In this document: positions 26,077 through 35,428 of the stretch, in pieces
Position numbering within the stretch: the stretch's first letter is position 1
Layout: each line of letters begins with the position of its first letter
Assembly: GCA_963704875.1 (NCBI GenBank)
Contig: CAVPIA010000007.1
Span: 124,001 to 188,000 of the forward strand
Source: CAMYOC01 sp963704875
GTDB taxonomy: Bacteria; Pseudomonadota; Gammaproteobacteria; Steroidobacterales; XN24
Direction: 5' to 3'
DNA: 64,000 bases
Made by a program: the position numbers and the translations under genes
The notes under the pieces: model-generated
The model's input: the letters and a program-made list of their open reading frames with translations, nothing else
Database searches by the model: none
What the model was told of the DNA's origin: nothing

Positions 26077-26708
26077 TCGCCGGCGCCGATGACATCCACG
26101 CCGGGCGGAGGCGTAAAGTGAAACAGAGCAGGATCCAGCGTCTGGTCCCGACGCAGATCGGAGAATTCGATCAGGCTGCGTTGCCCGATCCCGTCCAGCA
26201 GTTCCATGCTCACGATCTGGCCCTCGCGCAAACCGACTTTCAGCGATTCAAATTCGGGACTGGGTTGCAGCGGCAACAGCGTCACGAAATCCAGCTCGCC
26301 GACCCGGACAATTTCTCCGACTGCAAAACTCTCGTCGAGCTCTGCGTCACCGCTTAGCAGCATCGCTGGCGTGCCCCGCAGGGATTCATCCACGGCACGG
26401 ACCGTGACCTGTTCCAGATCACTGTCATACATCCAGATCTGCTCGCCATCCGAGACGACGAGTTGTTCGCTCGGCTCCCGGTAGTCCCAGCGGAAACGAC
26501 CCGGGCGCTGCAGATAGAACCGTCCGCTGCTGATCTGTGCATCCTGGATTCCGTCGCTCGCCAGCGCTTGGGAAAAATCAGCTTCCAGTGTTGTCGTGCC
26601 GGAGAGGAACTCGCGCAGACTGGCGACCGCCGGATCTTCCTCGCCCATTGCGGTCAACGTGATGGCCGCCAACAGCGGAACCAACAGCCACTTAGTTTGC
26701 TTGAACAT
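26073..26708 (-). CDS. lolA: Outer-membrane lipoprotein carrier LolA
   Basis: 211 aa periplasmic chaperone that receives lipoproteins from LolCDE and delivers them to LolB. Signal peptide MFKQTKWLLVPLLAAITLTA, then the LolA fold: TTLEADFSQAL, GRFYLQRPGRFRWDY, LVVSDGEQIWMYDSDLEQVTVR. ATG 26708 is chosen for the signal peptide with GGAGG 11 bases upstream; a TTG at 26744 would overlap the ftsK stop but adds residues that spoil the signal. Follows ftsK as in most gammaproteobacteria. Confidence 0.94.
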   Translation of the reverse strand: MFKQTKWLLVPLLAAITLTAMGEEDPAVASLREFLSGTTTLEADFSQALASDGIQDAQISSGRFYLQRPGRFRWDYREPSEQLVVSDGEQIWMYDSDLEQVTVRAVDESLRGTPAMLLSGDAELDESFAVGEIVRVGELDFVTLLPLQPSPEFESLKVGLREGQIVSMELLDGIGQRSLIEFSDLRRDQTLDPALFHFTPPPGVDVIGAGD

Positions 26709-26740
26709 GATCAGTTTGGCCTCCAGACGAGGGCAAAGGT

Positions 26741-29053
26741 TCAATCTTCAGGCGGCGGCGGGGCCAGAACCTGACGCGAACCGTTGCTCTCCAGCGGCCC
26801 GACAATCCCTGCGTCTTCCATCGCCTCGACCATTCTTGCCGCCCGGTTGTAGCCGATCTTGAGACGGCGCTGGACACCGGAAATCGAAGCCTTGCGCGTC
26901 TCGGTGACAATACGCACCGCCTCGTCATACAGCGCATCCATCTCGGAATCATCGCTGCCACCCCCGTTGTTCGCACTCAAACCCGGCACGGGTTGGGATG
27001 GGCCTTCCAGCACCTCGTTAAGATAGACCGGAGCACCGGATCCGCGCAGGTGTTTAACCACCCGATGGACTTCCTGGTCTGACACAAACGCGCCGTGGAT
27101 GCGTTGCGGCACCGATGTACCCGGCGGCAGGTACAGCATGTCACCATGCCCCAGCAGCGCTTCGGCACCCATCTGGTCGAGGATGGTCCGGGAATCGACC
27201 CTGGCAGAGACCTGAAACGCGATTCGCGACGGGATATTCGCCTTGATCAAACCGGTGATCACATCCACCGACGGTCTTTGGGTGGCCAGAATCAGATGGA
27301 TACCCGATGCCCTGGCCTTCTGCGCCAGGCGGGCAATGAGCTCCTCCACCTTTTTGCCGACGATCATCATCATGTCGGCGAGTTCATCGACGATAACCAC
27401 AATAAACGGCAGTGGTGCCAACGTCGGCGGTTCTGGCAACTCCGCGTCGTCGAGGACCTCGGGTGGCGTATACAGGGGATCCGGGAATGGCGTACCGCGC
27501 TCGATCGCGTCCCCTACCTTGCGGTTATAGCCACCGATGTTGCGCACGCCCAGCGTCGCCATCAGGCGATAGCGCCGCTCCATCTCGGCCACACACCAGC
27601 GCAAGGCGTTGGCGGCCTCATTCATGTCAGTAACAACTGGCGCCAGCAGATGGGGGATGCCCTCGTACACGGACAACTCGAGCATCTTCGGGTCAACCAT
27701 GATCAAGCGCACATGCTCGGGGGTGGCCTTGTACAGCAGGCTTAACACCATGGCGTTGATCGCCACGGACTTGCCCGAGCCGGTGGTGCCGGCGATCAGC
27801 AGATGCGGCATCTTCGCCAGATCGGTGACCTCGGCATTACCGCCGATATCTTTGCCCAGGGCCAGCGCAAGTGGCGATCGCAACTCGTCATACGGTCGCG
27901 ATTTCAGAATCTCGCCGAGCGTGACCAGTTCGCGTACCTCGTTCGGTATCTCCAGCCCAACGAACGACTTGCCTGGAATAACTTCGACTACACGTACGCT
28001 GATGGCAGACAGCGCGCGGGCAAGGTCCTTCGCCAGATTGCTTATCTGGCTTACCTTGACCCCGGCCGCCGGCTGCAGTTCGAAGCGGGTGACCACCGGA
28101 CCTGGATGCACCGACACAACTTCTACTTCCACCCCGAAGTCGCCCAGTTTCAGCTCAACCAGGCGTGACATCGCTTCGAGCGCGTCTTCGGAATAGCCTG
28201 CCTGGCGCGCCGGCGGGTCATCCAGCAACGAAAGCGGCGGCACTTCGGCCGCGGCCGGCGGATCAAACAGCGGCACCTGCCGCTCTTTTTCGACGCGCTC
28301 GCTGGTCTGCGCTTTTGGCAGCACTGGCTCAATCCGTGGTGGTTTCCGCGCCGCTGCCTTGCGCGTCTGACGTCTTACTTCTTCATGTCGGGTCTGGGCG
28401 GCCTTGCGCCCCTGGATAAAGGTCTTGAGCGCGTCGATGCGATCGCCGGCCCACGCGACAGAGCGCAATGTGGCGTGACCCACGTGATCCATAATTGCCA
28501 GCCACGACACGCCGATAAACAGCGATACACCTGCCAGCCATAATGCCAGCATCAGCAATGTCGCACCGAGGAAGCTCAGCGCTTCGGAGAGACTCTGACC
28601 GAATGCGGCGCCAACCACTCCGCCACCGGTATGCGGCAGTCCCTGGCCGGAAAAATGTAGCGCGGCAAGTCCACAGCTTGCGGTCAGCGTCAGCAGGAAA
28701 CCGGCGCCGCGCAAACCCAGATCCCGGCGGCTGATTGGCTGCGCCTCGGCCCGGGTGCGAAATACGATCCAGCCGGCATAGGCAAGCATCAGCGGAAACA
28801 GGAAAGCCGGCTGGCCAAACAACAGAAAAAACAGATCCGACAGATAGGCGCCAACCGGGCCGATCGCATTGGCGACCCGTTCGCCGGTGCCGGTGTATGA
28901 AAAGCCCGGGTCTTTTGGCTGATAGGTCGCCAGCGCGGCAAACATGATCAACGCCAGCGCAATAAATATCCACAATGCGCCCTCGCGCAAGGCGCGATGA
29001 GTAGACAGACCGAGGATTGCGCCACGGGACTTGGCTTGAGATGCCCTGGACAA
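26741..29053 (-). CDS. ftsK: DNA translocase FtsK
   Basis: 770 aa. Coordinates chromosome segregation and XerCD recombination at the division septum. N-terminal domain with four to five membrane segments (about residues 25-200), a short linker, then alpha/beta motor domains with Walker A AGTTGSGKS and Walker B FIVVIVDELADMMM, and a C-terminal gamma winged helix (SISGVQRRLKIGYNRAARMVE) that reads KOPS DNA. The linker is short compared with E. coli FtsK (1329 aa). Start is a TTG without an obvious ribosome site; no ATG or GTG is nearby in frame. Confidence 0.96.
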   Translation of the reverse strand: MSRASQAKSRGAILGLSTHRALREGALWIFIALALIMFAALATYQPKDPGFSYTGTGERVANAIGPVGAYLSDLFFLLFGQPAFLFPLMLAYAGWIVFRTRAEAQPISRRDLGLRGAGFLLTLTASCGLAALHFSGQGLPHTGGGVVGAAFGQSLSEALSFLGATLLMLALWLAGVSLFIGVSWLAIMDHVGHATLRSVAWAGDRIDALKTFIQGRKAAQTRHEEVRRQTRKAAARKPPRIEPVLPKAQTSERVEKERQVPLFDPPAAAEVPPLSLLDDPPARQAGYSEDALEAMSRLVELKLGDFGVEVEVVSVHPGPVVTRFELQPAAGVKVSQISNLAKDLARALSAISVRVVEVIPGKSFVGLEIPNEVRELVTLGEILKSRPYDELRSPLALALGKDIGGNAEVTDLAKMPHLLIAGTTGSGKSVAINAMVLSLLYKATPEHVRLIMVDPKMLELSVYEGIPHLLAPVVTDMNEAANALRWCVAEMERRYRLMATLGVRNIGGYNRKVGDAIERGTPFPDPLYTPPEVLDDAELPEPPTLAPLPFIVVIVDELADMMMIVGKKVEELIARLAQKARASGIHLILATQRPSVDVITGLIKANIPSRIAFQVSARVDSRTILDQMGAEALLGHGDMLYLPPGTSVPQRIHGAFVSDQEVHRVVKHLRGSGAPVYLNEVLEGPSQPVPGLSANNGGGSDDSEMDALYDEAVRIVTETRKASISGVQRRLKIGYNRAARMVEAMEDAGIVGPLESNGSRQVLAPPPPED

Positions 29054-29343
29054 ATTACGAACTCACTAAAGCTTTATAACGCAAGCTATTGTTTATGAAG
29101 AGCAAACTTTAATTGATCAGCGGCCACTTCTCAAGCGGCACCGGCGCCGCTGCTGACGCCCGGTCTTTGATCGCTCCGCCTTTTTACATACCATTGCACT
29201 CGCTGTCATCTCGCTGCTTTGGTCCCGGGCCTCGCGTTCCGGACCAGGACCGACGGGATTCGCTCCCCGGGTATCGGTCGGGGCCAGCCGAAAGGGCGCC
29301 TCGTTTGAGGCCAAAACGTGAAAAACACAGGACAGATCAGACC

Positions 29344-30348
29344 ATGAGCGAAACCCGACACTGCCGGCTATTGATCCTCGGCTCCGGCCCCGCCGGCTAC
29401 TCGGCCGCGGTTTATGCGGCCAGAGCTAATCTCAATCCCGTGCTGATCACCGGGGTCGAGCAAGGTGGCCAGCTGATGACGACAACCGATGTAGAGAACT
29501 GGCCGGGTGACCCCGAAGGTCTGTTGGGGCCGGATCTGATGGAGCGCATGCGTAAACATGCGGAACGCTTTGATACCGAAATGGTGTTCGACCATATCCA
29601 CACCACCAATCTCAAGCGTCGGCCGTTCTTGCTCAAGGGCGACAACGGCGATTACACCTGTGATGCTCTGATCATCGCGACCGGCGCGACCGCGCGCTAT
29701 CTCGGATTGCCGTCGGAGGATGCGTTCAAGGGGCGCGGTGTATCGGCATGCGCGACCTGTGACGGGTTCTTTTATCGCGACCAGGAAGTGGCGGTGATCG
29801 GTGGCGGCAATACCGCGGTGGAGGAAGCCTTGTATCTCTCCAATATCGTTTCCCGGGTCACGCTCGTGCATCGCCGGGACAGCCTGCGGGCGGAAAAGAT
29901 ACTGCAACAGAGACTGTTCGATCGTGCCGACGATGACGGCAATGTCAGTCTGCTGTGGGATCATGTGCTCGACGAAGTACTCGGAGATGACAGTGGCGTC
30001 ACCGGGATCCGGGTGCGCAGCACCAAGGATTCAGAGCAGACCCGGGAGATCCCGTTAACCGGTGTTTTTATCGCCATCGGTCACGCCCCAAATACCGGAA
30101 TATTCGACGGTCAACTGGAAATGGCCGGCGGCTACATCAAGGTCAAATCCGGACTCAAGGGTGACGCGACTGCCACCAGCGTGCCTGGTGTTTTCGCTGC
30201 CGGGGATGTCATGGATCAGATTTACCGGCAGGCAGTGACCTCCGCGGGCACCGGCTGCATGGCGGCATTGGACGCGGAAAAATACCTCGATGCGCTGGCC
30301 GAACAGCCGGCTGAGGATGCGGAGACCCCGGCCATAGCCGCTGTCTGA
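29344..30348 (+). CDS. trxB: Thioredoxin reductase
   Basis: 334 aa flavoprotein that reduces thioredoxin with NADPH. FAD motif LLILGSGPAGYSAAVYAARA, redox CATC (Cys136, Cys139) in VSACATCDGFFYRD, NADPH motif VAVIGGGNTAVEEALYLS, and the C-terminal GVFAAGDVMDQIYRQAVTSAGTGCMAA. ATG 29344 is the standard start although the frame is open upstream. It probably supplies electrons to the peroxiredoxin encoded earlier. The about 290-bp gap to ftsK is AT-rich and divergent, so it likely holds both promoters. Confidence 0.97.
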   Translation: MSETRHCRLLILGSGPAGYSAAVYAARANLNPVLITGVEQGGQLMTTTDVENWPGDPEGLLGPDLMERMRKHAERFDTEMVFDHIHTTNLKRRPFLLKGDNGDYTCDALIIATGATARYLGLPSEDAFKGRGVSACATCDGFFYRDQEVAVIGGGNTAVEEALYLSNIVSRVTLVHRRDSLRAEKILQQRLFDRADDDGNVSLLWDHVLDEVLGDDSGVTGIRVRSTKDSEQTREIPLTGVFIAIGHAPNTGIFDGQLEMAGGYIKVKSGLKGDATATSVPGVFAAGDVMDQIYRQAVTSAGTGCMAALDAEKYLDALAEQPAEDAETPAIAAV

Positions 30349-31530
30349 GTGGTGTCCGAAGACGCGTCGATCGGTGCTCGCATACTCCATTCTATCGGCG
30401 AGATAGCCGCGCCGGACTGGAACGCTCTTCAGGCCGGCCCGTCACCGTTTCTGCGGCACGAGTTCCTGTCGGCGCTGGAGAACAGCGGTAGCGCCTGCGA
30501 AGCCACCGGTTGGTCACCAAGACATCTCGTGCTCGAGGACAGCAAGGGTCAGTTGAAAGCGGCCATGCCCCTGTACCTCAAGGATCATTCCTGGGGTGAG
30601 TTTGTGTTCGATCATGCCTGGGCTCAGGCATATGAGCGCACAGGGCGAGACTACTATCCAAGACTGGTCAGTTGCGTGCCGTTCACGCCGATCACGGGTC
30701 CGCGACTCCTGCTCGACATGGATACCGGATTTGAACCGGCCTGCGCGCGCGTGCTGGATACCTGCCGGGCACTGGCCGGACAAGAGCGCGCCTCATCGCT
30801 GCATGTGTTATTTCCAAATGCATCCAACGTTGCCGGACTGGAGCGCGCGGGATTGATGTTGCGCAAGGATTGCCAGTATCACTGGCAAAACCGCGACTAT
30901 CGGAGTTTTGACGATTTCCTTGCACTGTTTCGCGCGGACAAGCGGAAAAAGGTCAAACGTGAGCGCCGCCGGGTTCAGGAGGCGGGGATCAGCTTTCGCG
31001 TAGTTCAGGGCGCCGATATCAACGCTGCCCTGCTCGACCAGGTCTATCTGTTGCACTCAGCCACATTCCTGGAGCGCGGCCAGAGCCCCTACCTGACGCG
31101 CCGCTTTTTCACCCAGCTTCAGCAGGGCTTGCCGACCGCACTGGTCCTGATCCTGGCGCTTGAGAAAGAGGTTCCGGTGGCCTGCGCGATCTGCCTCCAG
31201 GATGATGCGACCCTGTACGGCCGCTATTGGGGATGCAGCGAGCGCTATCACAGTCTGCACTTCGAAACCTGCTTCTATCAGGGCATCGACTACTGTATCG
31301 AACAGGGACTTAAGCGTTTTGAACCCGGCGCTCAGGGCGAGCATAAATTGCGCCGCGGATTTGAACCAACCGCGACCTGGTCTGCCCACTGGCTCGGCGA
31401 TCCGGCGTTTGCATCGGCGGTGGACGACTACCTGAACCGTGAACGGGAGTGGATGGACGCCTATATCCATCGCGCACGGGACCAATTGCCGTTTCGCCGC
31501 GGCAGCCCTGCCTGCGACCCGGCTCGCTGA
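30349..31530 (+). CDS. FemAB/GNAT-like protein (DUF482, COG3146)
   Basis: 393 aa of the family often annotated as GNAT acetyltransferase or peptidoglycan-bridge-like protein. Landmarks: SPFLRHEFLSALENSGS, GEFVFDHAWAQAYERTGRDYYPRLVSCVPFTPITGPR, LFRADKRKKVKRERRRVQEAG, YWGCSERYHSLHFETCFYQGIDYCIEQGLKRFEPGAQGEHKLRRGF. Biochemical role unproven. Start GTG abuts the trxB stop, and its stop overlaps the aat start, so trxB, this gene and aat read as one operon. Confidence 0.85.
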   Translation: MVSEDASIGARILHSIGEIAAPDWNALQAGPSPFLRHEFLSALENSGSACEATGWSPRHLVLEDSKGQLKAAMPLYLKDHSWGEFVFDHAWAQAYERTGRDYYPRLVSCVPFTPITGPRLLLDMDTGFEPACARVLDTCRALAGQERASSLHVLFPNASNVAGLERAGLMLRKDCQYHWQNRDYRSFDDFLALFRADKRKKVKRERRRVQEAGISFRVVQGADINAALLDQVYLLHSATFLERGQSPYLTRRFFTQLQQGLPTALVLILALEKEVPVACAICLQDDATLYGRYWGCSERYHSLHFETCFYQGIDYCIEQGLKRFEPGAQGEHKLRRGFEPTATWSAHWLGDPAFASAVDDYLNREREWMDAYIHRARDQLPFRRGSPACDPAR

Positions 31531-32291
31531 TGATCCCCTGGTTAAAACCGGCGCCCGAGGAAGACTGGTTCCCGGACTCTGGCAGCGCGATGCATGAGCC
31601 CAACGGGCTGCTCGCCGCAGGTGGCGATTTGTCTCCACGCCGTCTGCTCGCCGCCTATCGCCGCGGCATTTTTCCCTGGTATGAAGCCGGACAGCCGATA
31701 CTCTGGTGGTCGCCGGATCCACGCACCATCCTGTTACCTGGTTCGATGCATATATCGCGGCGACTGCGCCGGCGTCTGCGCTCTGAATCGTTCGAGGTAT
31801 CGGTGGATCAGGACTTCGCGGCGGTGGTCACGGCCTGCGCCAATCGTGGGGTCACATCGGAATCAGCGGGAATGCGCGACGGCGAAACCGGAACCTGGAT
31901 CACGCCGGAAATGGTGTCAGGCTACACCCGTCTGCACCGCCTGGATCACGCGCACTCGTTGGAGATCCTTCGACAGGGTGATCTGGTCGGCGGGATTTAT
32001 GGCGTTACGCTGGGGCGCGTTTTCTTCGCCGAGTCGATGTTTAGCGGAGTCACCGACGCCTCCAAAATTGCGCTCGCCTGCCTGAGCGGGCTGCTGCAAC
32101 GGCATCGTTACGCGATGATCGACTGTCAGTTGCCATCAGCCCACTTGACCAGTCTGGGCTGCGTCGAGATTCCGCGGGTAGAATTTACCCGGCGCATCGA
32201 GAAATACTGCACTGACTCGCCCTCGCCCATGCAGTGGCGACAGGCGGCGATGCCGGTGGCCACGCTGTGTCAGCGCTGCGACAGCGTCTGA
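31530..32291 (+). CDS. aat: Leucyl/phenylalanyl-tRNA-protein transferase
   Basis: 253 aa. Adds Leu or Phe to proteins with N-terminal Arg/Lys, creating N-degrons read by ClpS/ClpAP, whose genes lie close by. Diagnostic PNGLLAAGGDLSPRRLLAAYRRGIFPWYE, WWSPDPRTIL, and GGIYGVTLGRVFFAESMFSG. ATG 31530 shares one base with the preceding TGA. Confidence 0.96.
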   Translation: MIPWLKPAPEEDWFPDSGSAMHEPNGLLAAGGDLSPRRLLAAYRRGIFPWYEAGQPILWWSPDPRTILLPGSMHISRRLRRRLRSESFEVSVDQDFAAVVTACANRGVTSESAGMRDGETGTWITPEMVSGYTRLHRLDHAHSLEILRQGDLVGGIYGVTLGRVFFAESMFSGVTDASKIALACLSGLLQRHRYAMIDCQLPSAHLTSLGCVEIPRVEFTRRIEKYCTDSPSPMQWRQAAMPVATLCQRCDSV

Positions 32292-32377
32292 GCAGGGCAC
32301 GGGCAAATTGCAAACCTCGGCTGGATTCTGCACAATGCGCCCGCTTTCGGGCTAAGCCCGGTCAAATCAGTTGGCAG

Positions 32378-32596
32378 ATGGCAAAAGAAGAAGCAATTCA
32401 GATGGAAGGCAAGGTCGTGGAGACCCTGCCCAACACGACGTTCAGGGTTGAACTGGAGAACGGCCATGTGGTTACCGCCCACATTTCCGGCAAGATGCGC
32501 AAGCACTACATCCGTATCCTGACCGGCGACAAGGTCACCGTTGAACTCACGCCCTATGACCTGAGCAAGGGCCGTATTGTCTATCGCACGCGGTGA
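32378..32596 (+). CDS. infA: Translation initiation factor IF-1
   Basis: 72 aa single OB-fold protein that binds the ribosomal A site during initiation. The sequence is canonical (MAKEEAIQMEGKVVETLPN, GHVVTAHISGKMRKHYIRIL, VELTPYDLSKGRIVYR). Located between aat and convergent clpA, the usual place in gammaproteobacteria. Its last codons and stop are duplicated just downstream. Confidence 0.98.
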   Translation: MAKEEAIQMEGKVVETLPNTTFRVELENGHVVTAHISGKMRKHYIRILTGDKVTVELTPYDLSKGRIVYRTR

Positions 32597-32616
32597 GGTC
32601 TATCGCACGCGCTGAG
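32579..32616 (+). repeat. 19-bp tandem duplication of the infA 3' end
   Basis: GTCTATCGCACGCGGTGAG (32579-32597), containing the infA stop, is followed at once by GTCTATCGCACGCGCTGAG (32598-32616), differing at one base. A simple slippage duplication; the infA protein is unaffected. Confidence 0.9.
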
Positions 32617-32625
32617 GTTCTGAGC

Positions 32626-34902
32626 TCAGCTGCCGGCTGGCACCGGTGTTTCCGATTCCTGCGATTCCAAGGTCAGAGATTCCCCATCCGGCGCCACCAG
32701 TATCCGGATGTGTCCGCCTGAAGCCAGGCTCCCGAACAGCAGTTCCTCAGCGAGCGGCCGCTTGATCTGCTCCTGAATGACTCGCGACATCGGCCGCGCT
32801 CCCATTTTGGCGTCATAACCCCGGTCAGCGATCCAGGCGCGCGCCGCATCGTCCAGTTCCAGCGTCACCATCTTGTCCTGCAGCTGTGCTTCAAGCTCGA
32901 CAATCAGCTTGTCCACTACGCGCACCACGGTATTGCGGTCCAGCGACTTGAACTGAATGATGCCGTCAAGGCGGTTCCGGAATTCAGGCGTGAACAGCTT
33001 GCGGATCGCTTCCATCCCGTCGCTGCTGTGATCCTGCTCGGTGAAACCTATTGACGGCCGGCTCATATCCTGAGCGCCGGCGTTGGTGGTCATTACGATA
33101 ATCGCGTTGCGGAAATCCGCCTTGCGTCCGTTGTTGTCGGTCAGGGTGCCATGATCCAGCACCTGCAACAGCAGATTGAATACCTCCGGGTGAGCCTTCT
33201 CGATCTCATCCAGCAGCAGCACGCAATGCGGGTTCTTGGTCACCGCCTCGGTCAGCAAGCCGCCCTGATCGTAGCCGACATAACCCGGCGGCGCTCCGAT
33301 CAGACGAGACACAGTATGGCGTTCCATATACTCGGACATATCGAACCGGATCAGCTCGATGCCCAGACACATGGCCAGCTGCCGGGTGACCTCTGTTTTG
33401 CCCACACCGGTCGGACCCGCGAACAGAAAGCCACCTACCGGTTTCTCCGCATCGCGCAATCCCGAGCGGGCCATCTTGATGGCTGAACCCAGGGTCGCGA
33501 TGGCCTGATCCTGGCCAAAAATCACCAGTTTCAAATCTCGCTCAAGATTCCTGAGCAGGTCGCGATCAGACGCCGAGACTGATTTTGGCGGGATACGCGC
33601 CACCTTGGCGACAACCGCTTCGATCAACTCAGACGTAACCTCAGCATGCTCGACACCCGCGGATTGCAGGCGCAGACTCGCGCCTGCTTCGTCAATTACG
33701 TCGATGGCCTTGTCCGGCAAGTGCCGATCATTGATATGCCTGGAAGACAGCTCCGCTGCGGCGCGCAAGGCCGCCTCGCCGTAGACCACACCGTGATGTT
33801 CTTCGAATCGCGATTGCAGACCCTTGAGGATCTCGACCGTCTCCTCAATTGAAGGCTCCGGCACGTCGATCTTCTGAAATCGTCTCGCCAACGCATGGTC
33901 CTTCTCAAAAATTCCGCGGTATTCCTGATAAGTCGTGGACCCGATGCAGCGCAATTGGCCGTTGGCCAGAACCGGCTTGATCAAATTGGAGGCATCCATG
34001 ACGCCCCCGGAGGCCGCGCCCGCACCGATCACGGTATGGATTTCGTCGATAAACAGGATCGCACCCGGCTTTTCTCCCAGACTGGTGACCACGCCTTTGA
34101 GCCGCTTCTCAAAATCTCCCCGATATTTGGTGCCGGCGATCAGGGAGCCCATATCGAGGGCATAGATCGTGCAATCTGACAGCACATCCGGCACCCGTTC
34201 CTCCACGATCATCAGCGCGAGTCCTTCGGCCAGCGCGGTTTTGCCCACCCCAGCTTCACCCACATACAACGGGTTGTTCTTCCGCCTGCGGCAAAGGATC
34301 TCTACGGTTCGTTCGATCTCAAGCTGGCGGCCGATCAGGGGGTCGATCTTTCCCTCCTCCGCCAGACGGTTAAGGTTGCTGGTGTATTTATCCAGCGGGT
34401 CATCACCGGCATCGGCCTCTGCACCCGCTTCCGCGCTGGCGGATTCCTGAGTCTGTTCCGTGTCTTCCTCGATCTTGCTCAGACCGTGGGAAATAAAATT
34501 GATCACATCGAGCCGGGTGACGTCCTGCATGCCGAGCAGATACACCGCATGAGACTGCTTCTCGCCGAAAATCGCGACCAGGACATTGGTTGCCGAGACC
34601 TCCCGCTTCCCGCTCGACTGAACGTGGAACACGGCTCGCTGCAACACGCGCTGGAACCCAAGCGTGGGCTGTACTTCCTGTTCATCTTCGTCGGGCAGGC
34701 GCGGCGTCGTCTCATCGATAAACGTGATCAGGTCTTCGCGCAGGCGACCGATATCTGCACTGCAGGCGCGCAAGACCTCGACGACCGCAGGCACTTCGAT
34801 CAGCGCGAGTAGCAGGTGTTCGACAGTCATGAACTCGTGGCGCTTGTCGCGGGCGCCGCGAAATGCTTCGTTCAAACAGAATTCGAGTTCGCTGCTTAAC
34901 AT
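32626..34902 (-). CDS. clpA: ATP-dependent Clp protease ATPase subunit ClpA
   Basis: 758 aa unfoldase that feeds substrates to ClpP. N-domain (about residues 1-140), then two AAA+ modules: D1 Walker A VGEAGVGKTALAEG, Walker B ILFIDEIHTVIGAGAASGG; D2 Walker A GPTGVGKTEVTRQL, Walker B VLLLDEIEKAHPEV. Downstream of clpS with a 3-bp gap, so they are co-expressed and together execute the N-end rule with Aat. Confidence 0.97.
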   Translation of the reverse strand: MLSSELEFCLNEAFRGARDKRHEFMTVEHLLLALIEVPAVVEVLRACSADIGRLREDLITFIDETTPRLPDEDEQEVQPTLGFQRVLQRAVFHVQSSGKREVSATNVLVAIFGEKQSHAVYLLGMQDVTRLDVINFISHGLSKIEEDTEQTQESASAEAGAEADAGDDPLDKYTSNLNRLAEEGKIDPLIGRQLEIERTVEILCRRRKNNPLYVGEAGVGKTALAEGLALMIVEERVPDVLSDCTIYALDMGSLIAGTKYRGDFEKRLKGVVTSLGEKPGAILFIDEIHTVIGAGAASGGVMDASNLIKPVLANGQLRCIGSTTYQEYRGIFEKDHALARRFQKIDVPEPSIEETVEILKGLQSRFEEHHGVVYGEAALRAAAELSSRHINDRHLPDKAIDVIDEAGASLRLQSAGVEHAEVTSELIEAVVAKVARIPPKSVSASDRDLLRNLERDLKLVIFGQDQAIATLGSAIKMARSGLRDAEKPVGGFLFAGPTGVGKTEVTRQLAMCLGIELIRFDMSEYMERHTVSRLIGAPPGYVGYDQGGLLTEAVTKNPHCVLLLDEIEKAHPEVFNLLLQVLDHGTLTDNNGRKADFRNAIIVMTTNAGAQDMSRPSIGFTEQDHSSDGMEAIRKLFTPEFRNRLDGIIQFKSLDRNTVVRVVDKLIVELEAQLQDKMVTLELDDAARAWIADRGYDAKMGARPMSRVIQEQIKRPLAEELLFGSLASGGHIRILVAPDGESLTLESQESETPVPAGS

Positions 34903-34905
34903 GAC

Positions 34906-35235
34906 TCAGGCCTCTTCCATGGTGCAAAGCAAGGGATGTTGATGTTGGCGTGAATATCCGTTCACTTGCGCAACCCGGGTTTCAGCTATTTCATAGGTAT
35001 AGACACCGGCGATACCACGACCCTTGGTGTGCACTTCCAGCATAATGCGCGTTGCGCTGGTCCGATCAAGATTGAAAAACTGTTCCAGCACTTCGACCAC
35101 GAACTCCATCGGCGTGAAATCATCGTTGAGCAGAATGACGCGGTACATCGACGGCCGCTTGATCTTGGGCCTGGCCTCTTCGAGAACCAGCCCGTGATCG
35201 GGTCCTATCTGCTGTTCTTTGTCTCCGATTCCCAA
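34906..35235 (-). CDS. clpS: ClpAP adaptor ClpS
   Basis: 109 aa adaptor that binds N-terminal Leu/Phe/Trp/Tyr and hands substrates to ClpA. Core YRVILLNDDFTPMEFVVEVLEQFFN, then MLEVHTKGRGIAGVYTYEIAETRVAQV, with the Asn-Asp and Met/His residues of the N-degron pocket preserved. Confidence 0.96.
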   Translation of the reverse strand: MGIGDKEQQIGPDHGLVLEEARPKIKRPSMYRVILLNDDFTPMEFVVEVLEQFFNLDRTSATRIMLEVHTKGRGIAGVYTYEIAETRVAQVNGYSRQHQHPLLCTMEEA

Positions 35236-35428
35236 GGCGGGCTCCAGAAATTCCTGTCTTGCCAGAGTCTGGCGGTCGGTTCAATTGTAACGGCAGCCGT
35301 GGGGATTATGACAAGGCCCCGGAAAATGAGCACTTGTGACTGCCGCCGGGGTCCGATTATCATTGATCTGACTTATAAGGCTTTGTTCCTAAGTCGCGCA
35401 AATCGGGATTTTTTAAAAGATTTTTACT

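Noticed and set aside
26741..26744. TTG start of lolA overlapping the ftsK stop
   Set aside because: Would place charged and Cys residues before the signal peptide; ATG 26708 gives a normal LolA signal.
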